Of a stretch of 64,000 nt of DNA, positions 35,530 to 47,161 are shown piece by piece (the first letter of the stretch is position 1; each line of letters opens with the position of its first letter). The position numbers and the translations under genes are program-made. Source of the DNA: Misgurnus anguillicaudatus (lineage: Eukaryota; Chordata; Actinopteri; Cypriniformes; Cobitidae); contig NC_073361.2 in the NCBI RefSeq assembly GCF_027580225.2, positions 32,691,501-32,755,500 of the forward strand, read 5' to 3'. The notes below the pieces were generated by a model. That model was not told the origin of the DNA, made no database searches, and saw only the letters and a program-made list of their open reading frames with translations.

Positions 35530-36395
35530 CAAAGAGTATAGAAGCACAAGAGGGGAAACTCTCATTCGTTTTTGGCATCAGTCATTAAGTAGCGCGGCCT
35601 CCATTTTGGAATGAAAATTCTGACAGCCAATTCATTCTCAATTCATTCTCAGTTAATCTCACAGCCAAATCAGAAGCGCAATAGTAAGTTTCTAAAATTA
35701 AAATTTTGTTCACTTGCTACTACACGAAACGCTGTATTGTCTTGTATATATGTGTTGATTTGTTGTTGTTATCAGTTGTGGAATCCAATCATTAAATAGA
35801 TACATATTTGAGGTAGTTTTTTCTTGCTTTATTATGTAATTCTATTTTATGCTACTTTACACATTTACTACTATTATTAGTTACCAACTTCACTAGGTAT
35901 GAAATATATTTTGTACATATTAATCCCCTGGATCCCGCTACAAAATTATAATCTTATAGAACATGATGCATTGCTCTGTCTGTTATCCTAAAGCGGTGTT
36001 TTTTTTACTTAATCCATTTCGAGCAATTCAGATGTATATGTGTGTATATGTGTATGTATATGGAGCCAAAATATTATGTGTGGATGAGTTTATGTCGCTA
36101 TGTATGTATGTAAAATTAACCTGTATAAAAGTGGAAGACTTGTCTAAATATCTGAAAATAAGCTATAAAAAGGGACAAATGATCACTGGTCTGATTGTAT
36201 GTTATTCTGTGTTATTATCATTCAGTTTAAATTTAATCTTTTAAATGTACAAAGTAGCTGATACTGCCATTACTTCTAGTTGACTGCCTAATCGTGCTCA
36301 TTCCATGATGGCGGATTCGTGGGGCTGCTGCTGGGCGCTGGTGATGCAATGGAACGTTCTATTGAGTTTCCTCTCTTGTGCTTCTATACTCTTTG
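35530..36395. mobile_element. Nested TIR element with 7-bp target duplication
   Basis: CAAAGAGTATAGAAGCACAA, followed by GAGGGGAAACTC, is repeated in inverted form at the right end (CTCTTGTGCTTCTATACTCTTTG). CTACACG flanks both ends (35523-35529 and 36396-36402). It contains no transposase and lies inside the Harbinger-like element. The 7-bp duplication does not point clearly to one superfamily. Confidence 0.65.
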
Positions 36396-37024
36396 CTACA
36401 CGCGAGTGTAAATACTGGCTCTCTTCTTCTGTGTGACAAGTGAGTGTCAGAACAGACGCATAACGTCTCGCAGCGCCACCTTGTGTACCGGCATTTATAT
36501 CTGTTTTGTATTAAGCGCCATCTAACGTCCAGGGAGTGAATTTGCACCTGACTCGGCTCAGTGCCAATAAAAATCGTTTGGGTGTGAAAGCAGAAAAACG
36601 TCACGTAAAACGTCAACGATAAACGCGCACGGAAAACGTCCCTGTGTGTAAAGACCTTAAGGCTCCGATTCAGTGTTTCATGCACATCTTGTACATGTAC
36701 TAGCTCCGTAATCAGTAGGAAGTCCTTATCAATCTAAAATCACTACAAGTTTGACTCATTTATAACGTGCATTTAAAAAAGCAATACTCGGCAAACACAA
36801 TCATTCAAAATATTCTTTATTATCATGAAAATACCTGAAACAATCTGAAGAACAGCGATATAAATATGCCTCTAGATCTTTCCTGGATTAGTGTTAGTAA
36901 TGCTACTTCTTCTGTGGCACCAATGGTGTTTCTAAGCGAGAGCGCCCCCTGGCTTTTGGATGTGGCTGCATTTCACCGTAATTCATTCATTCAAATTCAT
37001 TCATTGATAAAACGCACATTTGCC

Positions 37025-37420
37025 CGATTACAGTTTTTTACGATTGCTTACACACAAAATCTTTTCATGTCACACGATTTTTGAAAGCTCTAACTCAAAG
37101 TGCAAAACTACAAGCCAAATCTTCAAAACCATAAGCTATTTCTCAGCCTTTGACTCAGTTTTCAATTGCATAAAACATTTTTTTCAAAACACTACACACA
37201 ATTCTCTACATAAAACACAAAGATCTATGAGGAAGTGACTTGCTTTCCTTGCTTTTCCAACCAATCAAAATGCTACACTTATTCACAAGGTCACACAGAC
37301 ACACTCCTCACATGTTCAAACACTAATTGCTTAACTGGTCACTAAGCAATCACTGCTTTACTTTACAGTAGTATAGATAGGCCTATAAATAGGTAAAAGG
37401 TCAGATTACCTGTTTTGGCA
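37025..37420 (+). mobile_element. IS630/Tc1-type element fragment (5' region)
   Basis: GATTGCTTACACACAAAA and similar subterminal CAAAACTACA-type repeats resemble the 5' parts of the element at 53240 and of the reversed fragment at 52640-52800. It continues into a TATA-like CCTATAAATAGG at 37381-37392. No transposase frame follows. Confidence 0.55.
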
Positions 37421-38012
37421 ATCTGCACCCCACCCCCCTTGCCAGATCCTGGACCGGGACCCCACACAATTTACTGTATAGAACATACTTTTGGTGTACA
37501 TGTTTATAGTTTTGTTGTATGCTAATGTATACAACAGTAATATTTGGCCTAATAAATATTTTCTGTTTCTACATTGCATTGGTGTTTCTGATGTACTTGT
37601 TACCCCTCTCAGCAGATTACTTTCAATGTAGACCATTGTATTGAAATGTAGATATAAGCCTATGAAAGACCAAAGAGCTTTAGATTTTTAACAGCAATGG
37701 TTAGATGGTATATCCAAAAATGTATTATTATGAAAGAAGTGTTTGCCATTTGATGCAAATGCTTCATTCTGACATGGTGTCATAGACTAGTTTAGGGATA
37801 CCGTCTAGAATCCTTCAAACACCACATGGAGGACGTCAAATGCCAATTTATATGTTTATTTTAAGTTCTTCCAAGCCAGTACAGTGCAAGGTGCTCACAG
37901 GTGCAAAACTTTATAATTCAAAAAGAAAAAACTTTAACATATAAAAATATTAACCTTGGGACAGGTATAACAATTATATCAGAGTACTCAGCATATACTG
38001 CTCCGACTACCG
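37421..38012. other. Stretch without recognisable feature
   Basis: Moderately AT-rich sequence up to the target site of the large LINE. I see no coding frame or terminal repeat that I can support. Confidence 0.5.
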
Positions 38013-38201
38013 CCAGTCATAGACTTCTTCTTCTCTTGATTTTATTGGCGGTTGGCAAACAACTTTCGGGTGCATTTACCACCACCCACTGATCTGGAGT
38101 GTGGACTAAAGATCTATACTAACATTAACTGTTTTAGAGAAAAAAAAAAAACAATAATAATAATATATATACTATAATTACACATCATTCTTTTTAATTC
38201 C

Positions 38202-39705
38202 TCAGACTCTATTCATTAATCTTGTTTTTCCTAAATATTTTAATAGGAGATCCCAACTCTTGTCCCCAGGAGACTTTACCAAAATATTACTAATATCTTG
38301 TTCTCCATTTTGCCTTACAGCATTTTTTAACTCTTCTCTCTCTAAATCATACTTCTTGCAATAGAATAAAACATGATCCACTGTTTCTTTTTCTCCACAA
38401 TATTCACACCTTCCGTTAATATGCTTTCCAATAACATATAGAGAACTGTTTAGACCAGTATGACCATTCCTTAATCTTGTAATAACCTTATCCTCTTTTT
38501 TATTTCGTACTCCAAATCTTGAACTCCCAACTAATGGGTTGTTTTTATAAAGATATCTTCCTTTACTTTATTTGTCCCATTGATTCTGCCACATCTTTTT
38601 GATTTGTCCCTTAATCACCACTTTGGATTCACACTTACTAATATTTACATGTATGTGTTTATTCTCACATTTCACAGCCTCTTTTGCCATTTTATCTGCC
38701 CTTTCATTTCCATCAACACCTACATGTGCCGGAACACACACAAATGTAACAGACACCTCCATTTTATGACATCTGAATAATGATTGTAGTATTTCATATA
38801 GTAAATCTTCTCTATTCTTAGAATTGCAAAATTTTAAACTCATTAATGCTGCACATGAATCTGATGCAATTACCACTTTCTCTGGCCTTACTTCCTCTAC
38901 CCATTGCAATGCAACAACCATGGCCATCATCTCACATGCAAAGACTGATATATCATCAGTAAGTCTCTTTCCATATTCAATGCTAAACTCAGGTATTACT
39001 ACTGCTGCTGCTGTTCTCCCTGTCATAGGGTCTTTAGAACCATCTGTATACATTTGTAGATAACCACTGTATTTCTCCCTTATATATGATTTAAATATTG
39101 TTTTATTTCCCTCATGATCATCTCTTGTCACTTCAAGGAGGCTAAGATCTATCTCTGGTTGTGGCACTAACCAAGGTGGTATAGTTGGTAGTACTACCGT
39201 TGGAGAATAAGTCCTATCCAGTATATTGATTTCACTTGCCTTTTTCCTAACAACCCAACCAAAACTCTTTGTTTTCCTTTTTCCATGTTCCCAGCATGGC
39301 TCAATAGCATCTATTGCAGGATGATTATGATGTCCTTGTAAATTCACCCAATATGTCATCATAATTTGCTGTCTCCTTAACTCCAATGGCATTTCTCCCA
39401 TTTCTACCTGCAACGCTGGCACAGATGTTGTTTTAAAAGCCCCACTGCATATCCTCAATGCTTGCGCTTGGATTACATCCAATTTTGTTAACAAGGTTTT
39501 AGAAGCTGTCCCATACACTATACACCCATAATCCATAACTGATCTTATTAAACCTATATATATTGTTTTCAGAGCTGACCTATCTGCTCCCCACTCAGTT
39601 CCCACTAAACATCTCATAACATTTAAAACCTTTTTACATTTATTTACAATATTATCAATATGAACATTCCAATATGAGCCTCACATCAAACCACATTCCT
39701 AAAAA
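38202..39705 (-). pseudogene. LINE ORF2, RNase H and C-terminal Cys/His part
   Basis: It resumes with FLGMWFD, then has a frameshift at about 39655 before VMRCLVGTEWGADRS. The thumb/connection (SVMDYGCIVYGTASK) leads to an RNase H domain with YTDGSKD, the FACEMMA segment, VIASDSCAALMS and VPAHVGVDGNERAD. After a stop at 38568-38570 the frame continues to 38202 with a terminal CEYCGEKETVDHVLFYC motif (CX2C...HX4C) typical of I-like LINEs. The RNase H acidic residues are present. Confidence 0.85.
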
Positions 39706-39709
39706 TTTG

Positions 39710-41241
39710 TGTGGCGTGAGGGTGGTCCTCTCGCGTCATGACCGTGGTTAGCCTATTGGCAACGCCCCTGGGCTATAAAAACAGGAGCGTATGCGTCACC
39801 TGGGATGCGTCACTTGGGGGACTGCTGCGTCGTTAACGCGATCCTGTCACTTCCGGAATTGGCTGTGTATTCTCGAGACGGTAAGGAATGGATGCACTGT
39901 CAGTCATTTTGTTTATGTGTGTTTGGTTACGAGAAGCACACCCTCTGTTTAATATGCTTTAGAGTCGCTGATTAGTTTGGCAAGTGCTTCCGCATTGATA
40001 CTGCGTTCATCTTGGCGAGTGCTTCCGCATTGATACTGCGTTCATCACAACGGTCTATTCAAAGAGCGTCTGTACAAAGAGTGGAAAAGGTAGGATGAAT
40101 GCTTTGTGGTTGATTAACTGGTAAATGCATAACCTACTAATTCGCTCTTTTCCCAGCTGTGCTATTTTGATAGCTGCTGGCATATTTTGTCTACCTTCAT
40201 TCTCAGCTGTGAGATCTGATGCGAGTGCGGGATTAAGGTGCTCCGTAAGGGCAGCTTTTGAAAGCAACTATTGTCTGTTCGTCATAATTAACCCTGTGGT
40301 GATCGGTATGTATTTATGCATGCAACCATTTGGATGAGAGTGATTAAATTCCAACAGAGTTATAGTCTTGTTTTATTTATAGGTTTGGGGACAATCTGGG
40401 TCGGGGTGCTCTCTGTCCATTTACAGCTGCAGTGCTGTCCTGTTTCCAAAGTTTTATTTTCGTTTGACTTTCTTTTGGTTTATGCTGCTTTGTTTTTGAT
40501 TTATATAGTTTGATTCTAAAGTTGATTATTTTGGTTTCTACTTTTGTCTTTATTTACTTTATATTTAATTATTTTTTTGATTTACATTCTGATTTATTAT
40601 TTGTTTTACTAGTGACTCTGCTTCTCTTGATTTTTCATTAATTTATTTAGTTGTGTGTTTCTATGCAACCATTTATTTGTTGATTTATTGGTTGCAAAAG
40701 TTTGCTTTATTTAAATTTAATTGGGTCTTATAACCCAGCTCCTGAGGTGGCTTTATTTGATGCATTTTTCCTTTTTTTCGGCAGGGCTTGAGCGCCAGGG
40801 GTACAGGACTAGCTTTGGTGGCGGTAAATTCTTCACAGTGTGTGTGGTTATCACCGTGTGAGTGTGAGTGTGCGTGTGTACACAGTGAAATGCAGTGGAA
40901 TGCAGTGATTCACGGACCGGTGGTGCGATCTGATTATTAGCTGCCCCATCCTGGTAAGCTCTAGCCCCTGGCCTGACACTTGCTATAACCCCTAAATCCA
41001 TCGGGTTGAAATAAATGTTGTTTTTTTATCTTTATCCTGCTTTTAATCAAGATTTGTTAATAAAGATTATTTTTGTATTGTTACCCATGTCTCTGGCTCT
41101 AATTGGTGATATGAATTTGCGTTCGCCCTTGTGTATGATTTAATTAAATTCTGAGGGCGAAATTCCCATAGTGGCGTAGTTGGCTATCTTGTTCGATCCT
41201 TACCTTTCCAAAATAAAAGTCTCCTTGTACTCCACGCCACA
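39710..41241. mobile_element. LTR-like insertion (about 1.53 kb) in the LINE
   Basis: The ends TGTGGCGTG and CACGCCACA are short inverted repeats with TG...CA borders. TTTG flanks both sides (39706-39709 and 41242-41245); ATTTG would be a 5-bp duplication if the last A is shared. A TATA-like GGGCTATAAAAACAGGAG at about 39770 and AATAAA signals at about 41003 and 41063 suit a solo LTR with a promoter and poly-A site. A 27-bp segment (GTGCTTCCGCATTGATACTG...) is duplicated at about 39984-40046. No protein is encoded. A DNA element with short TIRs is the alternative. Confidence 0.55.
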
Positions 41242-41245
41242 TTTG

Positions 41246-42659
41246 AATGTTTCAACTCTTTCAATCTCCTTTCCATATAAATACAGTCGACACTCTGCTC
41301 CTATTTTTTTCCTTGTAAAGAAAAGTGTTTTTGTTTTTTCCACCGAAAATTTAAACCCCCATTGTAAGGACCACTTTTCTACTATTTCCATTGTTTCCTG
41401 CAGCTGTTTCAACACACATTCTACATTTCTACCTCTTTTCCACAGTGCCCCATCATCTGCGAACAGAGATCTCCCTATACCCTGCCCAATACTACTATAC
41501 ACATCATCAATCATTATTGAAAACAGCAAAGGACTAATAACACTTCCCTGTGGTGTTCCATTATCTACCAAAAAGGTTTCTGAAAAGGTCTTTCCCACTC
41601 TCACCTCTATAGAGCGTCCATACAAAAAATCCTTTACCCATCTAAACATATTCCCTGTTATTCCTAATCTTTTCATTTTAATTAATAATCCATCTTTCCA
41701 TAATAAATCATAAGCTTTTTCCACATCAAAAAATACTGCTACCACTACCTCTTTATTCACTTGTGCTTTCCTTACCTCTGATTCTAAACATATTATTGGA
41801 TCCATTGTTCCCCTACCTTTTCTGAATCCACTTTGATATTTTGACCTAAGATTCCTTATTTCCAAATAATATGTCAATCTTTCTGTAATCAAACGTTCCA
41901 TTATTTTACACATGTGAGATGTTAATGCTATTGGTCTATAATTTGATGGGTTAGTGGAATCCTTTCCCGGTTTCCTGATGGGTATTATAATGGCTTGCTT
42001 CCAACTTCCTGGTAATTTACCTTCCTGCCAAACCTTGTTATATAAATGTAAAATAACCTCTAATGCTACATCCGACATATGGTTCAGCATGGTATAGCAG
42101 ATCTGATCTTTTCCTGGAGCAGTTAGTCCTGATTTACATATGGACCTTTTCATTTCCTCTAATGTGAATGGAGAGTTAATAGTATCATCCTTTTCTTCCT
42201 GTCTTTCCAGCAGTTCTTTATTTTCTTCACTTGTTTTTTGTCTTCCCCTTTTCCCCTCTTCTAACATATTTCTAGAACTATGAACTTCAACCAACACTTT
42301 AGCTAACATGTCTGCTTTCTCTACATCTTTACTAGCCACCACACCCCCTTTTTCCAATACTGGATATCCCCACTCACGTCTTATTCCACTCATTTTCTTT
42401 ATCATTCCCCATACTTCATCAATTGTTGTGCTTCTCCCTATTGAGTCACAAAATATTTACCAATAATTCCTTTTAGATTCTTTAATAGTCTTTCGAACCA
42501 CTGCTTGCATTCTTTTATACTCTATGAAATGCTGAAAATTGTGAGTGTTTTTTAACACCTTAAAAGCTTTATTGTGTTTTCTTATTACATCCCTACACTC
42601 ATCATTCCACCACGGAACTAACTTCCTCCTCTTCATACCCTCTTTCCTTACAATAGTCT
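41246..42659 (-). pseudogene. LINE ORF2, reverse transcriptase part
   Basis: It begins with the linker (RRKLVPWWNDECRDVIRKHN) after the hAT insertion. The RT palm follows: IIIPIRKPGKDSTNPSNYRP, LTSHMCKIMERLI, SGFRKGRGTMDPI, AVFFDVEKAYDLLWK, DNGTPQGSVISPLLFSI and the catalytic FADDGALWK. An in-frame stop at 42457-42459 (RNYW then stop) breaks it upstream of the palm. The frame is cut after ERVETFK by the LTR-like insert at 39710-41241. Confidence 0.88.
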
Positions 42660-42667
42660 GTCTAGCA

Positions 42668-45106
42668 CAGGGGTCCCCAACCACCGGGTCGCGACCCAGT
42701 ACCGGGCCGTGAAAGATTCGCTGCTGGGTCGCGAAAATTTTCCTGGAAAATGTCTACTGTATGGCTGCGCCATTATATTTTTAATTATGCGTGTTCCCTT
42801 TAAGAGCGACCATCAAAAATTACGTAGACGGCGCGATTTCAAATAAATCGTTTCCACTTTTCAAGACAGTTCAGAGTAACGTTAGACAAACTTAAATGAG
42901 TGTAAAACAAACATCTCTCGATGGTTTCTTTAGTGGAGGAGGTAAGAAAAGACCAAACGATGATGAAAAAGCAGAGACTGCTGCTGATGAGAAAAAGGAA
43001 AAAAAGAAAGCCGCCTTTAACCGAAAATATGACGACTCGTATCTAAAATATGGTTTCGTTGCCACGGGCAGTTCACAAGCTCCGAGCCCTATGTGTATAA
43101 TTTGTGGAGATAAACTGGCTAATGAGTCGATGAAGCCCTCAAAATTGCTTCGACATCTTGAAACTAAGCACCCAGCATTGAAAAACAAACCCCTGGAATA
43201 CTTTGAACGAAAAAAGTGTGAACAAATAGGACAACAGCAACTGCTGAAAGCCACTACGTCTACAAATGTAGCTGCACTGAAGGCATCATACCTGGTGGCT
43301 GATCGTATTGCTAAAGCTAAAAAACCTTTCACTATCGGGGAAGAATTGATTTTGCCAGCTGCCAGAGACATTTGCCGTGAGATGTTAGGTGAATCTGCAG
43401 CTAGCAAGATAGGGCAAATTCCTCTTTCAGCTACCACAGTCACACGGAGAATTGATGACATCGCGGATGACATTGAGAATAATTTATTAGAAAGGATTAA
43501 CAAGTCACCGTGGTATGCACTACAGGTCGACGAATCGACCGACGTTGACAACAGGGCAATACTACTTGTTTATGTAAGATATATATTTCAAGACGACGTA
43601 CACGAGGATTTGTTATGTGTACTTTCATTGCCAACTAACACAACCGGGGCAGAAATGTTTAAGTCTTTAAATGGCTACATATCAGGGAAACTTGACTGGA
43701 CATTTTGCGTTGGAATATGCACAGACGGAGCTGCGTCTATGACCGGCCGGCTGTCCGGCCTCACTACCCGAGTTAAAGAAGTTGCCCCTGAATGTGAACC
43801 AACACACTGTCATACATCGGGAAATGCTGGCTAGCCGTAAAATGTCACCAGAACTTCACTCGGTGCTGAACGACGTTGTTAAAATAATTAACTACATCAA
43901 AGCAAGTGCCCTGAACTCCCGTCTTTTTGAACAGCTTTGCGAAGAAATGGAAGCTGAACACAAACGCCTTCTTTTACACACAGAAGTCAGGTGGCTTTCA
44001 AGGGGGAGATCTTTGGCGAGAGTTTTCGAGTTAAGAGAGCCCATACAGAGATTTCTTTCAGAAAAGAAGTCACCACTGGCAGCAAACTTTAGTGACGATG
44101 AATGGATAGGTAAACTTGCGTACCTGTGTGACATCTTCAACCTGCTGAATGAACTCAATTTGTCTCTTCAGGGGAGAATGACTACTGTCTTTAAGTTGGC
44201 AGATAAAGTGTCTGCATTCAAAGCCAAGTTGCAACTGTGGGGACAGCGAGTGCCAAGGGGCACATTTGACATGTTTCCAACATTGTCTGGACATTTAGGA
44301 AAGAAAGAACCTCATCCCTCTCTCTCCCAGCTGATCTGCCATCACATCGCTTCGCTGTCAGTTGAGTTTGAGCGCTACTTTCCAAATTCGAGCGATCCAA
44401 GGATCGGAAAGGACTGGGTCCGTGATCCGTTTGCAGATATGCCCCGCGAATCATTATCCATGTCAGTGCACGAGGAAGACCAGCTCATTGAAATCGCAAA
44501 TGATGGGGGGCTAAAAAACATGTTTCAGACGTCCTCCCTTGCAGGCTTCTGGATAAAAACAAAAGCGGAATTTCCAGAAATAGCTACGGTGGCTATTAAA
44601 TGTTTACTCCCCTTTCCAAGTTCATACCTTTGCGAAACAGGGTTTTCCGCACTGACAGCTACAAAAACAAAGTTACGGAGCAGGCTGGATGTTTGCAACA
44701 CACTTTGCGTCTCACTGTCACCCATCACTCCTCGTTGGGACAGTATTGTAGCAGGGAAACAAGCCCAACGCTCTCATTAATTGATGTGAGTTATGTTTTA
44801 GTTAAGTATTGTATTCATTTGGCACGAATGCGTGTCATCACATCACTTCGCTGTTAATTAAGTTTGAGCGTTAGCCTACTTTCCATTGTTATGTTTTGCT
44901 TAGGCTATATGTTTTAGTAAGTTATTCTGTGCAAATCCATGACTGTGATTTAATGTAAATGTTAAATAAATCAGTAATAAATGAGTAGTTATTTATTGAC
45001 AGTAATTAATAATTTTGATCATATCTTTCCCATACCCCCAGCCGGTCCGCGAGAATTTTTCAAAAACAAAACCGGTCCGTGGTTTAAAAAAGGTTGGGGA
45101 CCCCTG
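42668..45106 (+). mobile_element. hAT transposon H (2439 bp), nearly intact
   Basis: The ends CAGGGGTCCCCAACC and GGTTGGGGACCCCTG are perfect 15-bp inverted repeats. The 8-bp duplication GTCTAGCA is perfect (42660-42667 and 45107-45114). The GGTCGCGACC and ACCGGTCCGTGG subterminal blocks are typical of this hAT group. It carries one transposase on the plus strand, opposite to the LINE it interrupts. Length and preservation suggest a young, formerly autonomous copy. Confidence 0.93.
42896..44780 (+). pseudogene. hAT transposase with BED-type zinc finger, one frameshift
   Basis: The first frame (42896-43834) opens MSVKQTSLDGFFSGGGKK and has a BED-like finger (CIICGDKLANES... LLRHLETKHP, about residues 70-95). 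It also has the first catalytic segment (LQVDESTDVDNRAILLVYVR) and the second (CTDGAASMTGRLSG). A one-base shift just after PTHC (about 43810) moves the reading to IHREMLASRK, which runs on to 44780. That part includes the HTEVRWLSRGRSL motif and the C-terminal dimerisation segment (LLPFPSSYLCETGFSALTAT, then SLSPITPRW). I recognise it as the Charlie/ZBED5-SCAND3-like hAT type. Apart from the shift I see no stop, so it was active recently. Confidence 0.9.
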
Positions 45107-45114
45107 GTCTAGCA

Positions 45115-45950
45115 GACCCAATTATTGCCTCTCTTACATTTCCATTAAGTAATTCTACATCCTGTTCTCGATTTATATTTTTTAAATTAGCTTCACTTAT
45201 CTCTCTGAATTTATCCCACTGTGCCTTTCCAAATATCCATCTTTCTGATAGATCCTCTAATATTACACTTCTTCCACCACCTACTTTACACACAATAGGG
45301 TAATGATCACTTCCAATAGTTGACTGATTCATAACTTCCCACAAACAAATACCTGCCAATGACTGTGACACTAACGTCAGGTCTAAGCTTGACTCAGTGC
45401 CTGTACTTCAATTAATTCTCGTAAAACTCCCATCATTTAAACATACAAGTCCCACAGATTCCATTAAATCCTCCACTATCATACCATTCCTATCCGTCTT
45501 TTCCCCTCCCCAAAGAGTACTGTGTGCATTAAAATCACCACACCAAATAATCTGTCTACTATCTAGTCCCTTTATTGCCTTCAATGTTTCTAATTCTAAC
45601 CTCTTACATGGATTATAGAAGTTAACAATGACCATTCTACCATCCTCTAACCAAACTTCAACTACTACAAATTCCAGATCTTTCCCTTTATCTATTTCTC
45701 TATATGAAATACATTGTTTAACAAAAGTAGCACACCCTCCCCCATTACCCCCTTCTCTATCCCTTCTTATGCACACATATCCTTGAATCACAAAATCTAA
45801 ATTAGGTTTAAGCCATGTTTCTTCTACACATATTATATCAGGCTTACATTCCAATCCCTCAAGAAATCCTTTAAACTCTTGGCCATTCGACAGTAGACTC
45901 CTTGCATTCCACTGAAGAATTATCATAAGTAATATTAATCCTGTGACCAT
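45115..45950 (-). pseudogene. LINE ORF2, apurinic-type endonuclease part
   Basis: The motifs of an exonuclease/endonuclease/phosphatase fold appear in order: LQWNARSL, CVEETWL, GGGCATFV, IIWCGDFNAHSTLWGG and GSDHYPIV. The domain would nick target DNA to prime reverse transcription. An in-frame stop at 45408-45410 (after GSFTRIN) interrupts it before SLDLTLVSQ. The hAT element H cuts the frame after NVREAIIGSA. The ORF continues at 42659. Confidence 0.85.
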
Positions 45951-47161
45951 GACTCCCTACTAACTTGTTCCTGTTTCTTAAGTTCCTCTTGTACCCCCCT
46001 GCCAGATAGTCCATGAATATTTAAATATCTTGCTGCACTCTTTACTATTATTTCAATCTTTTCAGATCTCCCTTTAGCTTGAAAGGTGCAGTTAATTACT
46101 TCAGCCATGAAATACACAAAATCCTCTTTTTTAACAAGTAACATTTCTCCATCTTCAATCTGCCTCTTTGACACACGGTGTTCAGTTGTATGATTCTCTT
46201 CTAATTCTTTCCCCTTTTTCTCCTCTCTACTTTCCATCTGAACCAATTTTACTGCTTCTGCATATGATATGTCCTTGTTAGTTCTTATCTGCTGTACTTC
46301 AACTGCCTTCTTTCTTACTTCACATCCACCATATGCCACAGTATGTGCACCTCCACAATTAGCACATTTAATCACTGCCCCTTCTTCACACTTCCCATAC
46401 TCGTGCTCCCCTCCACATCTTCCACACTTTTGTTTTCCTTTACACCCAGCTGCAATATGTCCATACCTTTGGCATTTAAAACATCTCAAAGGAGGTGGAA
46501 CATACACTCTTACATTATAACTTATATATCCCACTTTCACTTTATTTGGCAATTCCCTCTCTTGGAAAACCAGTAACACTGACAAACTATCAATCCTTTC
46601 TCCGCCTTTCCTTGCTTGCAAACGTTTAATGTCAATAACTTTCCCCCCTCTTATGTTTGACTTTAAATCCTCCACCTTTACCTCCACTGGGATACCATAT
46701 ATAACTCCTTTCTTAATTGGACCATCACCTGTCTTCTTGGCCTTCTCTACCGCTCTACCACATATTTTAGTCATCTTCATTACCTTTTCCCTCTGCTTTT
46801 CATCTTTACATTTGATTAACAATCCACCATCTCCCAACACTTTCGCCATCAAAATCTCACCAATTTTTTCCTTCAAATCACGAGTCAGGGCCACCGGACT
46901 AACTTTCCTTATTTCATGTCCTTCTTTGAACCTCACAATAACTTTGAACCCCTCTTCTTCAACTTCTCTCCTCCGAACTACCCTACCTTTTTTCCCTTCA
47001 TCGGAACTACTACTTCCTATACTACTATTATTTCTAATTCGTTTATTCCTCCTTACTTTCATCCACTCATTTACATCCATACCCTCACATCCACCCTCAC
47101 CATCTCCATCACTACTCCCTGACATCCTAGTCCAGTCACAGATCAGTTTATGCACCGCCAA
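45935..47161 (-). CDS. LINE ORF1, gag-like nucleic-acid-binding protein (408 aa)
   Basis: The frame is intact. The N-terminal half is charged and low in complexity (NNSSIGSSSSDEGKKGR). A central part (about residues 70-210) is probably the RNA-binding core. Then follow three Cys/His knuckles at about residues 230-290: CFKCQRYGHIAAGC, CGRCGGEHEYGKC and CANCGGAHTVAYGGC. In I-type LINEs this protein coats the RNA for reverse transcription. Its stop lies inside the ORF2 start: the two frames overlap by 16 bp (ATGGTCACAGGATTAA). That suggests reinitiation or frameshift coupling. Of the LINE's two ORFs it is the only undamaged one. Confidence 0.85.
   Translation of the reverse strand: MAVHKLICDWTRMSGSSDGDGEGGCEGMDVNEWMKVRRNKRIRNNSSIGSSSSDEGKKGRVVRRREVEEEGFKVIVRFKEGHEIRKVSPVALTRDLKEKIGEILMAKVLGDGGLLIKCKDEKQREKVMKMTKICGRAVEKAKKTGDGPIKKGVIYGIPVEVKVEDLKSNIRGGKVIDIKRLQARKGGERIDSLSVLLVFQERELPNKVKVGYISYNVRVYVPPPLRCFKCQRYGHIAAGCKGKQKCGRCGGEHEYGKCEEGAVIKCANCGGAHTVAYGGCEVRKKAVEVQQIRTNKDISYAEAVKLVQMESREEKKGKELEENHTTEHRVSKRQIEDGEMLLVKKEDFVYFMAEVINCTFQAKGRSEKIEIIVKSAARYLNIHGLSGRGVQEELKKQEQVSRESWSQD

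Larger units (their letters stand above)
32912..36657. mobile_element. PIF/Harbinger-like element with 50-bp TIRs and TAA duplication
   Basis: The left end AGGTCTTTACACACC... and the inverted right end AGGTCTTTACACACA... agree at about 45 of 50 positions, including CGTTTATCGT. TAA flanks both sides (32909-32911 and 36658-36660). A 3-bp TWA-type duplication is characteristic of PIF/Harbinger. I find no DDE transposase. Inside lie a LINE-like tail, dispersed repeat R1, an unidentified coding exon, a tandem duplication and a nested TIR element. Confidence 0.75.

Noticed and set aside
41180..41713. A 177-codon plus-strand frame, and a 196-codon one at 46629-47219
   Set aside because: Both lie antisense to clear LINE ORF2 and ORF1 coding sequence and contain no recognisable motif.
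43892..44728. Several minus-strand frames of 67-88 codons
   Set aside because: They are shadows of the hAT transposase on the plus strand.
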